64,000 nt of DNA from Ryuthela nishihirai (taxonomy: Eukaryota; Arthropoda; Arachnida; Araneae; Heptathelidae), in contig JAWZYU010000019.1 in assembly GCA_038380435.1 (NCBI GenBank), forward strand, positions 25,011,801 through 25,075,800. Reading direction: 5' to 3'. The notes under the pieces are model-generated. The model ran no database searches. It was given only the letters and a program-made list of their open reading frames with translations, and had not been told where the DNA came from. Below, in pieces: positions 24,601-36,600 of the stretch. The translations under genes were made by a program, and so were the position numbers. Positions within the stretch are counted from its first letter, which is position 1. Each line of letters starts with the position of its first letter.

Positions 24601-27600
24601 AGTAAAACATTTGCATAATATAACGATTGCTCTAGCTATGACACAAGAGGGGTTGTGTCCTATACGTACGTGTTAATGGCTGACAATCAAAAGTCGGAGT
24701 TGTGCATGTGCAACTCCATGGCTCAGAAATGAGAATTGCGATGTCCAAAAATGAAATAATAATCCCCAAAATGATAAATATAGCATAAATAAAGTAAAAC
24801 TAGTTAAGGAAAAGTGAATAGGTGGACCATCATAGCATATTGCCCTGATAAAACAAAACCCACTTTCAGTTGTCCAAAAAAGGCTGTTTTCATTACAAAA
24901 CAGGACTCAAATATTGGAGTTTTTGGCAGTAGACATTAGCTGTAATTGTTTTATTCAGATTCATCATTTTAAGGGATAGGATTGCTCTGTTGTTAGCTTG
25001 CCAGACTCATAATCTGTTATTCCCAACTTTGAGTTCCATCTGGCCCAGCACTGAGATTTATCTATACAAAACTCCCCATTCTGCCCTCAGTCAGTAGGAG
25101 ACACCAATGGGCTTGGAAAGACCATCATCCATTGGATGGGATGTTAAGCTGCTGCCCCATGGTGGGAGAGCCATACCCATACCCTGTTCACGTTAAAGAA
25201 CATGCTTGATGGGAGGCTACAATCTTTCTCCTAACAGCTATCCGGAGGATCCCCTCCAATCTTCTCTCAGCCCTCAGGGTCCATTTGACCTTACTATTTA
25301 GCCATTGTGTGCCAAAAAGTGCAACTCAGAGGTAAAACAATGCAATTCATCGTTTAAAAATGCCCAACACCCTGCATATTCCACCAAGGGCACAGAAAAA
25401 TCTTCATGGGATACAATCTACTTGGCTGTGTTGTGTTCAAATCCTCAGGATTAAGCCTCTGTCAACAACATTTAACATAATGGTAATGCACCATATTTAT
25501 TTTCTCCAGTAACTTAATCCAAAAATGATGGCTGAAATTGATGAGAATGCAGTGAAGTACAAATGTATATTTGTTGCAGAAGAGTTCCTGGAGACAATTC
25601 ATGCTGAACCCATTTTTGGTTTGGTCACTTTTTCCAGTCATTTTTAAATGTCAAAAAATGTTGAAATGGCTCAAATTTAGTTACAAAGCAATTTCTTTAC
25701 CTTACTGTGCACTCCCTAACAGGCCACCATAGCAATTTACAACTGCAGTCTAACTTCAATTCGACAGCAATCACAACGCAGCTGTTGATTATTTTTTTGT
25801 GTGTGTGTGTGTGTGTTGCAAGCCAATTGCTTTGAGACCCTCCCATACTGCAGCAACTTTTCTTGAAACAACTTAAATCATGTTTGATATCACTAGTGTT
25901 GCCATCTTTAAATAAATTGTAGGTATATTAGATTGTGCACAATAATGGAGAGAACTAGAGTATATAATAACAAATTGCGATAATCGAAAAAGCTATGAAA
26001 ACTTTAAAAATTTTATTTACCAATTTAAAATGTAACAGATTCAATTTAATGTAATGTTTAATATTAGAATATGGCTTTTTTTTTGGGGGGGGGACAAAAT
26101 ATGATAAAATTTACTGTACATTTTCTACTGGTTTTCAATAATCTTGTGTTTGCAGAATTGAAATTTTTGGATAAAATTTCACTAATTCTACCTTAATGCA
26201 GATTTCAGAATCAGAGCTGCACCAATTAGAATGCAAAAACATTTAAACACATAACATGAACAATATGCATGTCATGATTTTGTTGATAAAAAAATGATGG
26301 ATGTAAATGACATAGGATATTATGCACTCAAGGATTATTGGACATTCCTGTATATGAAATATACTCTTCTGATCAATGGCATCCTCTCAAAATTTCAATT
26401 TAAGATTCAGGAGAGATGATTGTCATGCTAGGAACTCTGGTTTCAGAGATTGTCTTATACACTATAAATTATTCAGACATTACCCTTACAGTATCGGGGT
26501 TCTGAAACTGAACTCTGTGGTGGTCGAATTTATTTTAAAGTGTTTTCAGAAAATAAAATAAGCAACTTTAGAACCTCATCCTGAAGTAACTAATGAATGG
26601 AAATATGTTGTGTCATATACCAAAAGAAAGAGCATTTAATTGTGCTTAATAAAGTGGCAAAAATTCGAAGAAAAAAAAAGTGGTAAGTTAAATTTTTTAA
26701 ATATTTTTTTCAAACATTGCAAAATTTTACTATATTTTTTTCCACTTTAAAATTTCAAGAATATATATTTTCCCATTTTTTTTTTCTTTATTTTATTATT
26801 CTAATATAAACAGCTCATAATATTTCGATTATACTAGACAACGATTTAAATTTTTTTTTTTATAACTTTGGTCAAATAGGATGTTTTTTATGTGCTGAGG
26901 TATCTTCCTTCTGAAAGAACCAGCAGTAGTCACCCATCATTGGTAGGTCTCACCTGCCTTGGTATCTCTCCTCCATCCATGATTCGAATATTCTGGTGAA
27001 ATCTTCCCCCTTGCTCATCACTGACAGTTCCTAAGTTCTTGGGAAAGAAGTCTAGATGTGAGTGCAAGAAATGGATCTTCAAAGAAAAAATTTGCCAAAT
27101 TTTGCATAGTTTTTTAGAAGATCTTTGATGAGCTGATGGTAGTTTTCCTCTTTGTGATTCCCCAGAAAACCCTGGACCAGACGTGAAGGATTTCCATATA
27201 GCATGCTCTTTGATATTCAGTTTTTCTTTGAAGACAGTATCATTCAGTAACTTCCTGATCATGGGACCAAAAAAAAATCCCTTGAGTTGGCATCACTTAG
27301 TTCTGGAAATTTTTCCTTCAAGTGCAAAAACCCTTTACTAGTTTTGTCCATAGCCTTTATAAAGTTTTTCATAAGCCCCAATTTTATGTGTAATGGTGGG
27401 AGTAGAATATCAGATGGGTCAACATGCTTATACCTAACATTATTCTTTCCAGGAATAAAAACTTCTCTTTTGGGCCAGTCTTTTGTTTTTTAGTATTCCT
27501 TTCTGGCCCTAATGTTTCACAAACACAGAAAACAGCACAATTTTGTGAAGTCTCCTTGAAGCCTGAGCAAGAGAGATATGACTTTTAGGTCACCACATAT

Positions 27601-30600
27601 TGCCCACTTAAACTGGTCATATCTTATAGAAGTGAGTATTTTTTCCATGCTTTCTTAAGTTTGCTTCATTCCCACAGCGTGTGTCACTGGAATGTAAGGT
27701 TTTTGTTTTCCTTTATGCAAAATGACGGCTTTTAAGCTGAATTGTGATGAATCTATAAATAGACACCATTCCTTAGGGTCGTGAGTTGTTCCAATTTCTT
27801 CCATCAGCCCTGAAATATCTATGCAGAAACACAAACTCTCTTGCATTTCATAATAAGCAGATAAAACCAAATTTCTCTTACTGAACAGAGAAACTCTGGT
27901 ACCCTTGGCCAGATGATTCCACTCTTGAACCTAAAACCTCAGCTTGTTGTTTGCAAAGTCCTAGGTCTCCAACAAGATCATTTAGTTCATTTTGCTGAAT
28001 TGGATGAGACTCTTCTAACTTTTTAGGGGTGTATATAGGATCAGGATCTGTATGTGCCTCAAAGTCTTCCTCTGATGAATGTGAATTCTTCTCCCAGTTA
28101 GTTGGAGGTGTTGGTATAGAAAGATCTTCTTCATGAGGAACTGGCCTTATGGCTGAAGGCACATTTGGATATTGAATTTTGCTTTTGTTCTTTTTTGAAA
28201 AGCCCAATACTTTAGTTAAATAAAAGCAACAATCATGCAAGTGACTAGTTGGCTCAGCCAAACCATTGGAATTGCAAAGGGCATGAATTTTATCTTATCT
28301 TTCAACCATTCACTCAGGCCAATAATGCACGAATTCCACACATGTGGAACCCATGTTTTGTCCTGATCTCCAACATGACATCCAAAATGCAAGTTATAGG
28401 CTTTCTTCACAATCTTTGTCAAAGAACGACCCTGGGAGTTTGAAATATAATTTCCACATACATAACAAAACTAATCTTGCACATTAACACATCCATGACG
28501 CTGCCTTTGTGCCATTTGAACGCCAAAATTCACTCTTCAATGTACAACACGTGTTCCTCCTACAATTAAAACAACAAGAATTGCAGTCTGAGGTTAGGTT
28601 ACTGTTACATGTTTTCTCCTACTTGGCAATCAATGTTGCCAGCCACAAAAAGTAAAATATCTAGTATCCTTCCAGTGGCCTGGAGGTGTTGATATAGGAA
28701 GATCTTAACAGGAGTCAAAATGACTAATAACATAAAAATGTGACATGCTAGCCATATTTTAAGGCCAGATCTGAAATCAACACCTGAAAAATAGTTAAAG
28801 GCAGCTACAATTGTTCATGCTATAAAAACCTTGTACACCAGTGTTAGTGCTTAAATCTTTCATTTATTTCATTTTTCTAAATTATTTACTCATTTATGCA
28901 TATAATTATTTACCTGCATATAATATATTATTTATGCATATAAAATATGCATAAATAATATATATGACCATTATATATATTATGACATAATATCTATTTA
29001 TATATGACCATTAATGCATATTCTTAGACTTCTGATGATCAACAAACTCTAAGTCATGAAACATAATTTTGCTTTAAAAACTAGATAATTTAAATAAGAA
29101 ATGAAAAAATATCAGAAAAGTGATAAAGAACTATGAAAAAAAATTAAAGATATGTTTCAAAGCATTTAAAGATTAATCAATGTACTGAATTTAATAACGA
29201 GTCACTTTATTATGAAGTTGCATAACTGTTATGGAAAAGTTTGATTCTAAAATTCCAGCAGAAATTTTGGTTAAAAATCACAATTTCCTTTAATTTGTTT
29301 ATATGCTTTAAATGTAATTAAAATTATTGATGAAGTCCTACCATTTAAAAAATGCACTTTGAGTAATCCTAATGCTTGTTGTGATTTCTGCCATTATAGA
29401 TCACTAGCAGTTTCACTTACGATCATTTCTGATTAATTATTGTTTATAATCACAGTATCCATTTGAGAGGCAATAAAAAAATAATTTTAGAAGCATTAAA
29501 GTAAATAAAAAAATTCTTTAAAATCAAAAGTCTGCTGAAATAGTGATTGAAAGCCAATGTGCATAGCTCCTGAATGATACAATTTCCAGTAGTAGTAAAA
29601 AATCATTATCCTTTCATTAAAAATTAAGAAAGCATTACAACTCTAATAGAACTATAAATGGTACAAAATATGCAGAATAAAGGCATAAACTAAATCGGCA
29701 TTACTTGATGCAGTTTATGGTGACTGAACATGCTCATATGTTTGCTGCAAACTCAAATAGATTTGTTTTTAAACTTTATAATTTTTTTATAGTGGAATCA
29801 ACAGGTAAAAAATATATATATCACAGACTTAAATGTCATTTTTGATGCTTAATTAGAAACAGTTGAAAAAAAAATTCAGATTTGTATTTGTAAAAAAATG
29901 TTTTACAACCATGTACTACAGGAATAAAACTTGCATCTCCGATCACTAGAATTCGAAAGATAAAATGATTATTATGGCTCTGACATGGAAAGGGTTAATA
30001 GAGAATAGTTTTACAAATATAATGGAGTGTGCCATTCATTATGGGGAAGTAACTTTGCATTAATCTCAAAATGGTTGTTAACAGACAAAAACTTTCTCTG
30101 TAGGACTTACAAGATCAATACAATTTAGTAGTGACTAGAGGTATTATTTTAGAAAATAAAAATTGATACACTGATTAAATGGCTTCATGGATCTATGCAA
30201 TATATCACCTTCTAGTGCACTGAGTGCTGGAAGTTGATAGACATAAAACTGGTTTTTGACTTTTGCTAAAATCAGATTTGTATGGATTAAAACAACCTAG
30301 AGTACTTGAGAATTTCTTGCTACCAGCAATAAATATTGATTATCTGTAATAGCTTTGTCCCCATTGCTTCATGTAATCAATAGTCTGATATACATTTACT
30401 TATATATTTTCTTTATATTTTCACTTTTGTATATGCATATTTGTATATTCATTTTGTAATATAAGAAATATTGTTGTGCAGTAAGGAATATCAATGTGTA
30501 CAATATTGTTTATTCACCAAATATGTTCCTTATACTTTTAGGCCTAACTTCTACACGGATACGTTAAAATCACCAGGTTCTCAGCATCATCCTTCTCCTA

Positions 30601-33600
30601 ATAAAATTACCATTTCCAGCCCATCCAAAAAATCTCCAAGGTCTTCCACAGATGTAAATGAAAAACAAGCAGCACAAAAGAATCCTGATAATATAAAGAG
30701 TAGTCAAGATTGGAAAAATATTTGTGATCTGGTGGCAAGATTATCTCCTCCAAAGGAAGAAGCTGTTGTTGAATGCGGTAAATATTTTATTTAAATGCTT
30801 TGTAATGGTGGTTTTGTGTGTTAATTGTTAATGGTTTGTGATGTAAATGAAAATACCAGCAACATGTGCTCTTCAGCTGTGTTCAGTGCATAACCTATCA
30901 GTTTACAGATATTAATTTGTGTACTATATGTCACATCTAAATGACATTATTCATTGGTTTCAGCAAGGGGTCAGTGCCTTCCCTCCAAAAGTTGATTTAT
31001 GTTAATACTATCAGGTGTACCAAAAATAAATGTTTTTTCCTTAACAAAATGTAATCTTGATTATTAAGTGGGGTTCAAGCCCGAACATAGACATTGATTG
31101 AATCCAAAATGAGAGGCCTAAGACATCTATATTCATTTTTAGTGCAACGAAAAAAGAATAGAAATTGCCATTTGAAAATTTTCTTACATATATATTTTAA
31201 AAATATGTTATTGAAGTTTTAAAAATGATATATCCAAACCTTCAAGACTGGCTGCTGTGCATGGTGTCATGGGAGAGGAAGTTGCAGGTGTTCTAATTGC
31301 TCACTCACACATGTAAGAGTGGGGAGAGCCATCTGCTGAGTGGCTGCATGGTAGTTGTTTACATGGATGATTTAATTCTACTTCCTCCCCACATTTTGGA
31401 TCTAATCTCTCTTCATTAATTTAGGATTTTATTTCCTTTTTTTATCTCGTTTTCAAAGAAAACAAGATATTAGTTTCGCTTTGTCGTCTGTCTGTAAACA
31501 CCAAACTTTGTCTTTATGTTCACAGAGATAAATTAAAAATTATTTTTGGTTTAGATAGGAATTGATAAAATATTATGATTCACACTTTTTAAATCTTCCA
31601 AAAATTGTAATTGTGCCTTCTAACAGTGGAAAAATTTGCAAATTCCAAAATTTAAAACAAATATTGTGAATGACGTATTTAAGCTAGAAATTTTTAATTT
31701 TGGTGCTGGAATGTGAACGCCATGTTTCCATTGTCAACAATTAAATTATCCTCTTAGACCCAGGGGAGTAGGAAAAGACAGTTTATATTAGCAGATAATT
31801 GTTTGTATTTAGAGATAAATGAAAAAAAAAATCTTTTTAGGGTTAGATAGGAATTGATAAAATATTATGATTCACACTTTCGGAATCTTCCTAACACTTG
31901 ATGAATCTGACACTGAAGATTGAAAATTCCAAAATTTCAATTGGATATTGTAACAATGATAGAAATATGAAATATTGGTGGCGAAATGTGAACATCATGA
32001 AGTTTCCATTGGAAACAATGAAAATGATAATTAGAAAACTCTTTTTTTAATTTGATTGGTACTAATGAAATATAATTCGCATTTTTCAAATACTTAGTAG
32101 TTTATATATATCTTTACAGATCACTGAAATGATGAAATGGCAGAGCTGTTATCGAGTTTTACAAATATGTATAGAATAGAAATTTGAAAAATTAGTTGTA
32201 GTTTTTAAGAAATATTCCACTGACAGCAATAATGTACCCACTTTTCTGAGAGAGGTGTGGGAAATGCAACTTTTTAGATCTAAGAATTAAAAGACTACTT
32301 TTGAAACTTTCTAATGAAATACTAATTGCATTTTTCTCATCATCCACTAACTCAGATTAAAAACATTTAAGGAATGAAACAGTAGGTAAAGGAAAAACTT
32401 CTTTCTCTTTGAAAATAAGATTTTCATATGTGCCAGAGGCAATATGCATTCTTCTAGTTATAATTAAACCTTAGTTTTAATTTCTGTAGATTTATTTTAT
32501 TTTTGTAAATTATCTGTCTTTTGGTTAATCAGGTCCTGCCATCCTCTCAGATCTACTTTGGCATATAAACTGACAGGCTCCTGTCAGACCTCTGTGGCAA
32601 GCAGCTGCTTGAGGGGGGTATTTTTTTGGTTAATCAGTTACTGATTTTTCAGAGTTATGCTACATCGGATGGCTGGCTTACAATTTATTGTATTGCCTTG
32701 GATATTTTAACATCACATTAGGTTATATGTTAATTTTTCTTTTATTATTTTTTAATTTTCCAGTAAAAAAATTTATCATTTTCTGAAAATGAATGAGGTT
32801 TTGTATACAGAAGCAAAAACGACTTCTTTGACACAGAAATCATTCCTCAAGTGGGAGGGCAATTTGGCAACAGTCTTAATGCCCACACACACACAACACT
32901 AAGTGGCTGTGCCACTCTGGCAATACAGACTTTTTTTTTTTGCTCTGGTGCACATAGTGAAGATCACCAAAATTCAACACCCAAAGGAAAAATTCAGGAT
33001 TAGAGCATATAAAAGCAGCCAGAGAGTGTTCCTCCATTTCATAAACAGGACAGAAAATCCCATTAATGTGACCATTCCAAGTCACCTTGTATAACTTTGG
33101 CATGTGTTTAAAATATACCATGCTGAAAAAAAATCATTAAAAGAAATAAAAATCATGTTTCTGGGTAAATATTATAGCATTTGGGAAGAAATTTTCTTTT
33201 GATTTAATATATAATTTAACTGTTTTTATTCTTCAGGTTTTCCAAAATTAATCTTAATTACATTGTCCAATCTATTTTTTTTACTGCATCCCGTGAAATA
33301 TTCTTCAGAAAATCAATATGTTTATAAAATTGTTTAAATTTTTTATTCATAAAATTCAGAATTAAATTACATTTAATTTGTTATATAGCATTACTTATTT
33401 CAGTTGATTGGTTTTTGTTTTTAATTCTAAAGTTGACTCGTTTGTATGATTCAGCACAGTTGTCAAAAAGCCTGGACTTTTCTCAAAGTGTACCGAGGAA
33501 AAAAAAATTGCAAAAAGGAGCAATTTTCTTTCTTCAAGTAAATTTTAATTTTTGTCATTCTGAAATAAATAGCATTTCTATTCATGTGCATTATAATCAT

Positions 33601-36600
33601 TTCTGTCTATTGTTTTGTTTTGTTTTTTTAATCAATTTTTATTTGTATTGCCAGATGCATTTTTTACTATATGGCTCTAAAAAATGCCACATTAAAATAA
33701 AACGTCTTTTTTGTAAAATATTGTGTTTTCAGAAATCCAGAATTATAAATGCTGATTAATTTGGCATATAACATGCCATAATTCCTTTCATTAGTTATTT
33801 GGCAAAAAAAATTCTAAAGTTAATTTTTTTGGCTGATCATAGTGGGGAAAAAACTAAGCCTCTGGATGTAAACCAGTGTTTCAGGCAGGACCCTTGAAGG
33901 GTTAAGTTTTGTTTTTGGAAGCATATCATTTATTTTTATTAATGTGAAAATATTTTTATGTGTATTGTCAATCATACATTTCCCCCTTTTTTTTTTCATT
34001 TTTTGGGCATCCTTAGTTAAAGTATGATGTATGCATTATTGCTATATTTCCAATTGCCTGCATTAATGAAGGGCTCAGTCTAAATATTTCTATCTTAAAA
34101 TATTGATTTAGTTTGTGTGTGTGTGTGTCTTTCCCCCTCAAAAAATATTCCTACTAACACCCATGAAATTATTTCATGTGCACATAAACTCCTGAATTAC
34201 AGTTCCCTTTTCCTGTTGCCAAGTGCATAGCATACTTCACTACTGATCAAAGGAACCTGGGTAAGGCATGGATGTTTGTGTTATCTTTATGTTGAGGTCT
34301 CACCTTCCTCCCAAACCTTTATTGTGTATAAACTGGCAGACTCCTGTCTGATCTCTGTGGCAAGCAGCTGCTTGAGGGGTTGTTTAATTTTTTTTAATTA
34401 TTTTTCTTCAGAATATTGCATAAAAATATTACTTATTGCTGCACTAAGTGAGACATAAACTACTTAAATTTGCTACATTCTGCTATATTAAATGTTCCTT
34501 TGCTTAATAATGTAAAACACATTTTTACATCAATAAATTCATGAGAAAAACTAGAATTCTCATGGTTAGAAAATCAGTTGTGCTCCTAATTTCTTTTATG
34601 CCAAACCATAATTCATTTTGTTTTTTTACCATTGCTGGTTATATCTATCTTTTAAGATAGTCTTTATATGCATGGGCGTAACCATGGGGGGAGGCTCTCC
34701 CCCTAAAAAAGTAACTTGGAGTTGGCAAAATTCAAAGCTACTTCGTAAAATCTAGATGAGTTGTAAAAATTTGTTATCTTTTTTTTTTTTGCAAAATTAA
34801 GGGGAGTTGTCAAAATGGAGGCAACTTGGCAAATCTAAGGCAGTTTGGAAAATGGAGAGATGGCAAAATTTTGAGCAGTTAGCAAAATTCGAAGCACTTA
34901 GTAAAATACAGGTGAGTTGGTAAAATCTTAGGAGTTGGCAAAATTTGGAGTGACTTGACGAAATCGTGGGGAGTTGGCAAAATTCAGGTGAGATGTAAAA
35001 ATTAAGGTTTTTTCTGTAAAATTATAGCGAGTTGGCAAAATCTAGGGACAGTTGTCAAAATTCGGAGTGACTTGGCAAAATTCAGGTGAGATGTTAAAAA
35101 TTGGATTTTTTTCTGTAAAATTATGGCGAGTTGGCAAAATCTAGGGGTAGTTAGAAAAACTAGGGGCAGTTGGCAAAATCGTGGAAAGTTGATAAAATTC
35201 AGGTGAGGTGAGGGAGTTGGCAAATATTTTCACATTGGCGAAATGTGAAAATTAGAATTTTTTTCTGTAAAATTATGGTGAGTTGGCAAAATTTAGGGGC
35301 AGTTGGCAAAATTCGGAGTGACTTGGCAAAATTGTGGAGAGTTGACAAAATTCAAGTGAGGTGTAAAAATTGCAATCTTTTTTTCTGTAAAATTATGGTG
35401 TGTTGGCAAAATCGAGGCAACTTCGCAATATCTTGGAAAATTGGCAAATCTTGGGGGAGTTGGCAAAATTCAGAGTGACTTTGCAAAAATCAGGTGTGAT
35501 GTAAAATTGGGATTTTTTTTCTGTAAAATTGTGGCGAGATGGCAAAATCGAGGAAACTTGGCAAAATTCGAATCCACTTGGTAAAATACCGGCGATATGT
35601 GAAAATTCAGATTGTTTTTGTGCAATTAAGGAGAGTTGACAAAATCGAGAAATCTTGGTAAAATCTAGGGAAGTTGGCAAAACTGGAAACCACTTAGTAA
35701 AGTACAGGGGAGTTGTAAAAATTTGGATTGGTTTTGTGAAATTAAGGAGAGTTGGAAAAACCAAGAACTCTTGGCAAAATCTAGGGGAGTTGGCAAAATT
35801 TCAAGCCACTTGGTAAAATACAGGGGAGTTGGCAAAATTCAAATCCACTTGGTAAAATACAGGAGAGTTGTGAAAATTTTGCCTTGTGCAATTAAGGAGA
35901 GTTGTGAAAATTGTACCTTTCTTGTGCGATTAAGGAGAGTTGATAAAATTCGAAGTGACTTGGCAAATTCAGGGAAGATGTAAAAATTGCGATTTTTTTT
36001 TTTCTGTAAAATTACAGCAAGTTGGCAAAATCTGAATCCATTTGGTAAAATATAGGCGCTTTGTGAAAATTGAGATTTGTTTTGTGAAATTAAGGAGTGT
36101 TGGACAAATTGAGGAAACTTAACAAAATGTATGGCAGTTGGCAAAATTCGAATCCACTTGTAAAATACGGGCGAGTTGTGATAATTTGGATTGAGTTTGT
36201 GAAATTCAGGATATTTGACTAAAATTGAAAAAACTTGGTAAAATCTTGGAAAGTTAGTAAATTTTGAAGTGATTTGGCAAATTTAGGAGAGATGTAAAGA
36301 TTAGGATTAGTTTCATGAAATTAAGTAGAGATAGCCAAATCAAGGGAAAATTAACACTGACTTGCTACAATTCAGACAAGATGTAAATATTGGGATTATT
36401 TCCATGAAATTGTGGCTAGTTGGCAAAATTGGAAGTCAAATGGCAAAAAAAATTTTGGAGAGTTCTGAAAAATTGCCTCTCCCCCCACACACACACGGAG
36501 TGAAAATCTAAGTAAGTTTGCTCAGTTGGCAAAATTTGAATTTCGAGTTAAAAAATTTTATATTTGCCCCCCCCCCCTCCCATAGTTCTTTGCTATGCCC

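Noticed and set aside
33415..33759. 114-codon + strand frame as a gene
   Set aside because: Phe/Lys/Asn-rich translation typical of AT-rich non-coding DNA, with no domain.
35002..36144. Several repetitive open frames on both strands with patterns such as FCQL / WQN repeats
   Set aside because: They are by-products of a minisatellite whose unit lacks stops in some frames. There is no start context, splicing or conservation argument.
34740..36560. Possible CRISPR-like array
   Set aside because: The units are degenerate and contiguous, without uniform spacers, and the DNA is eukaryotic.
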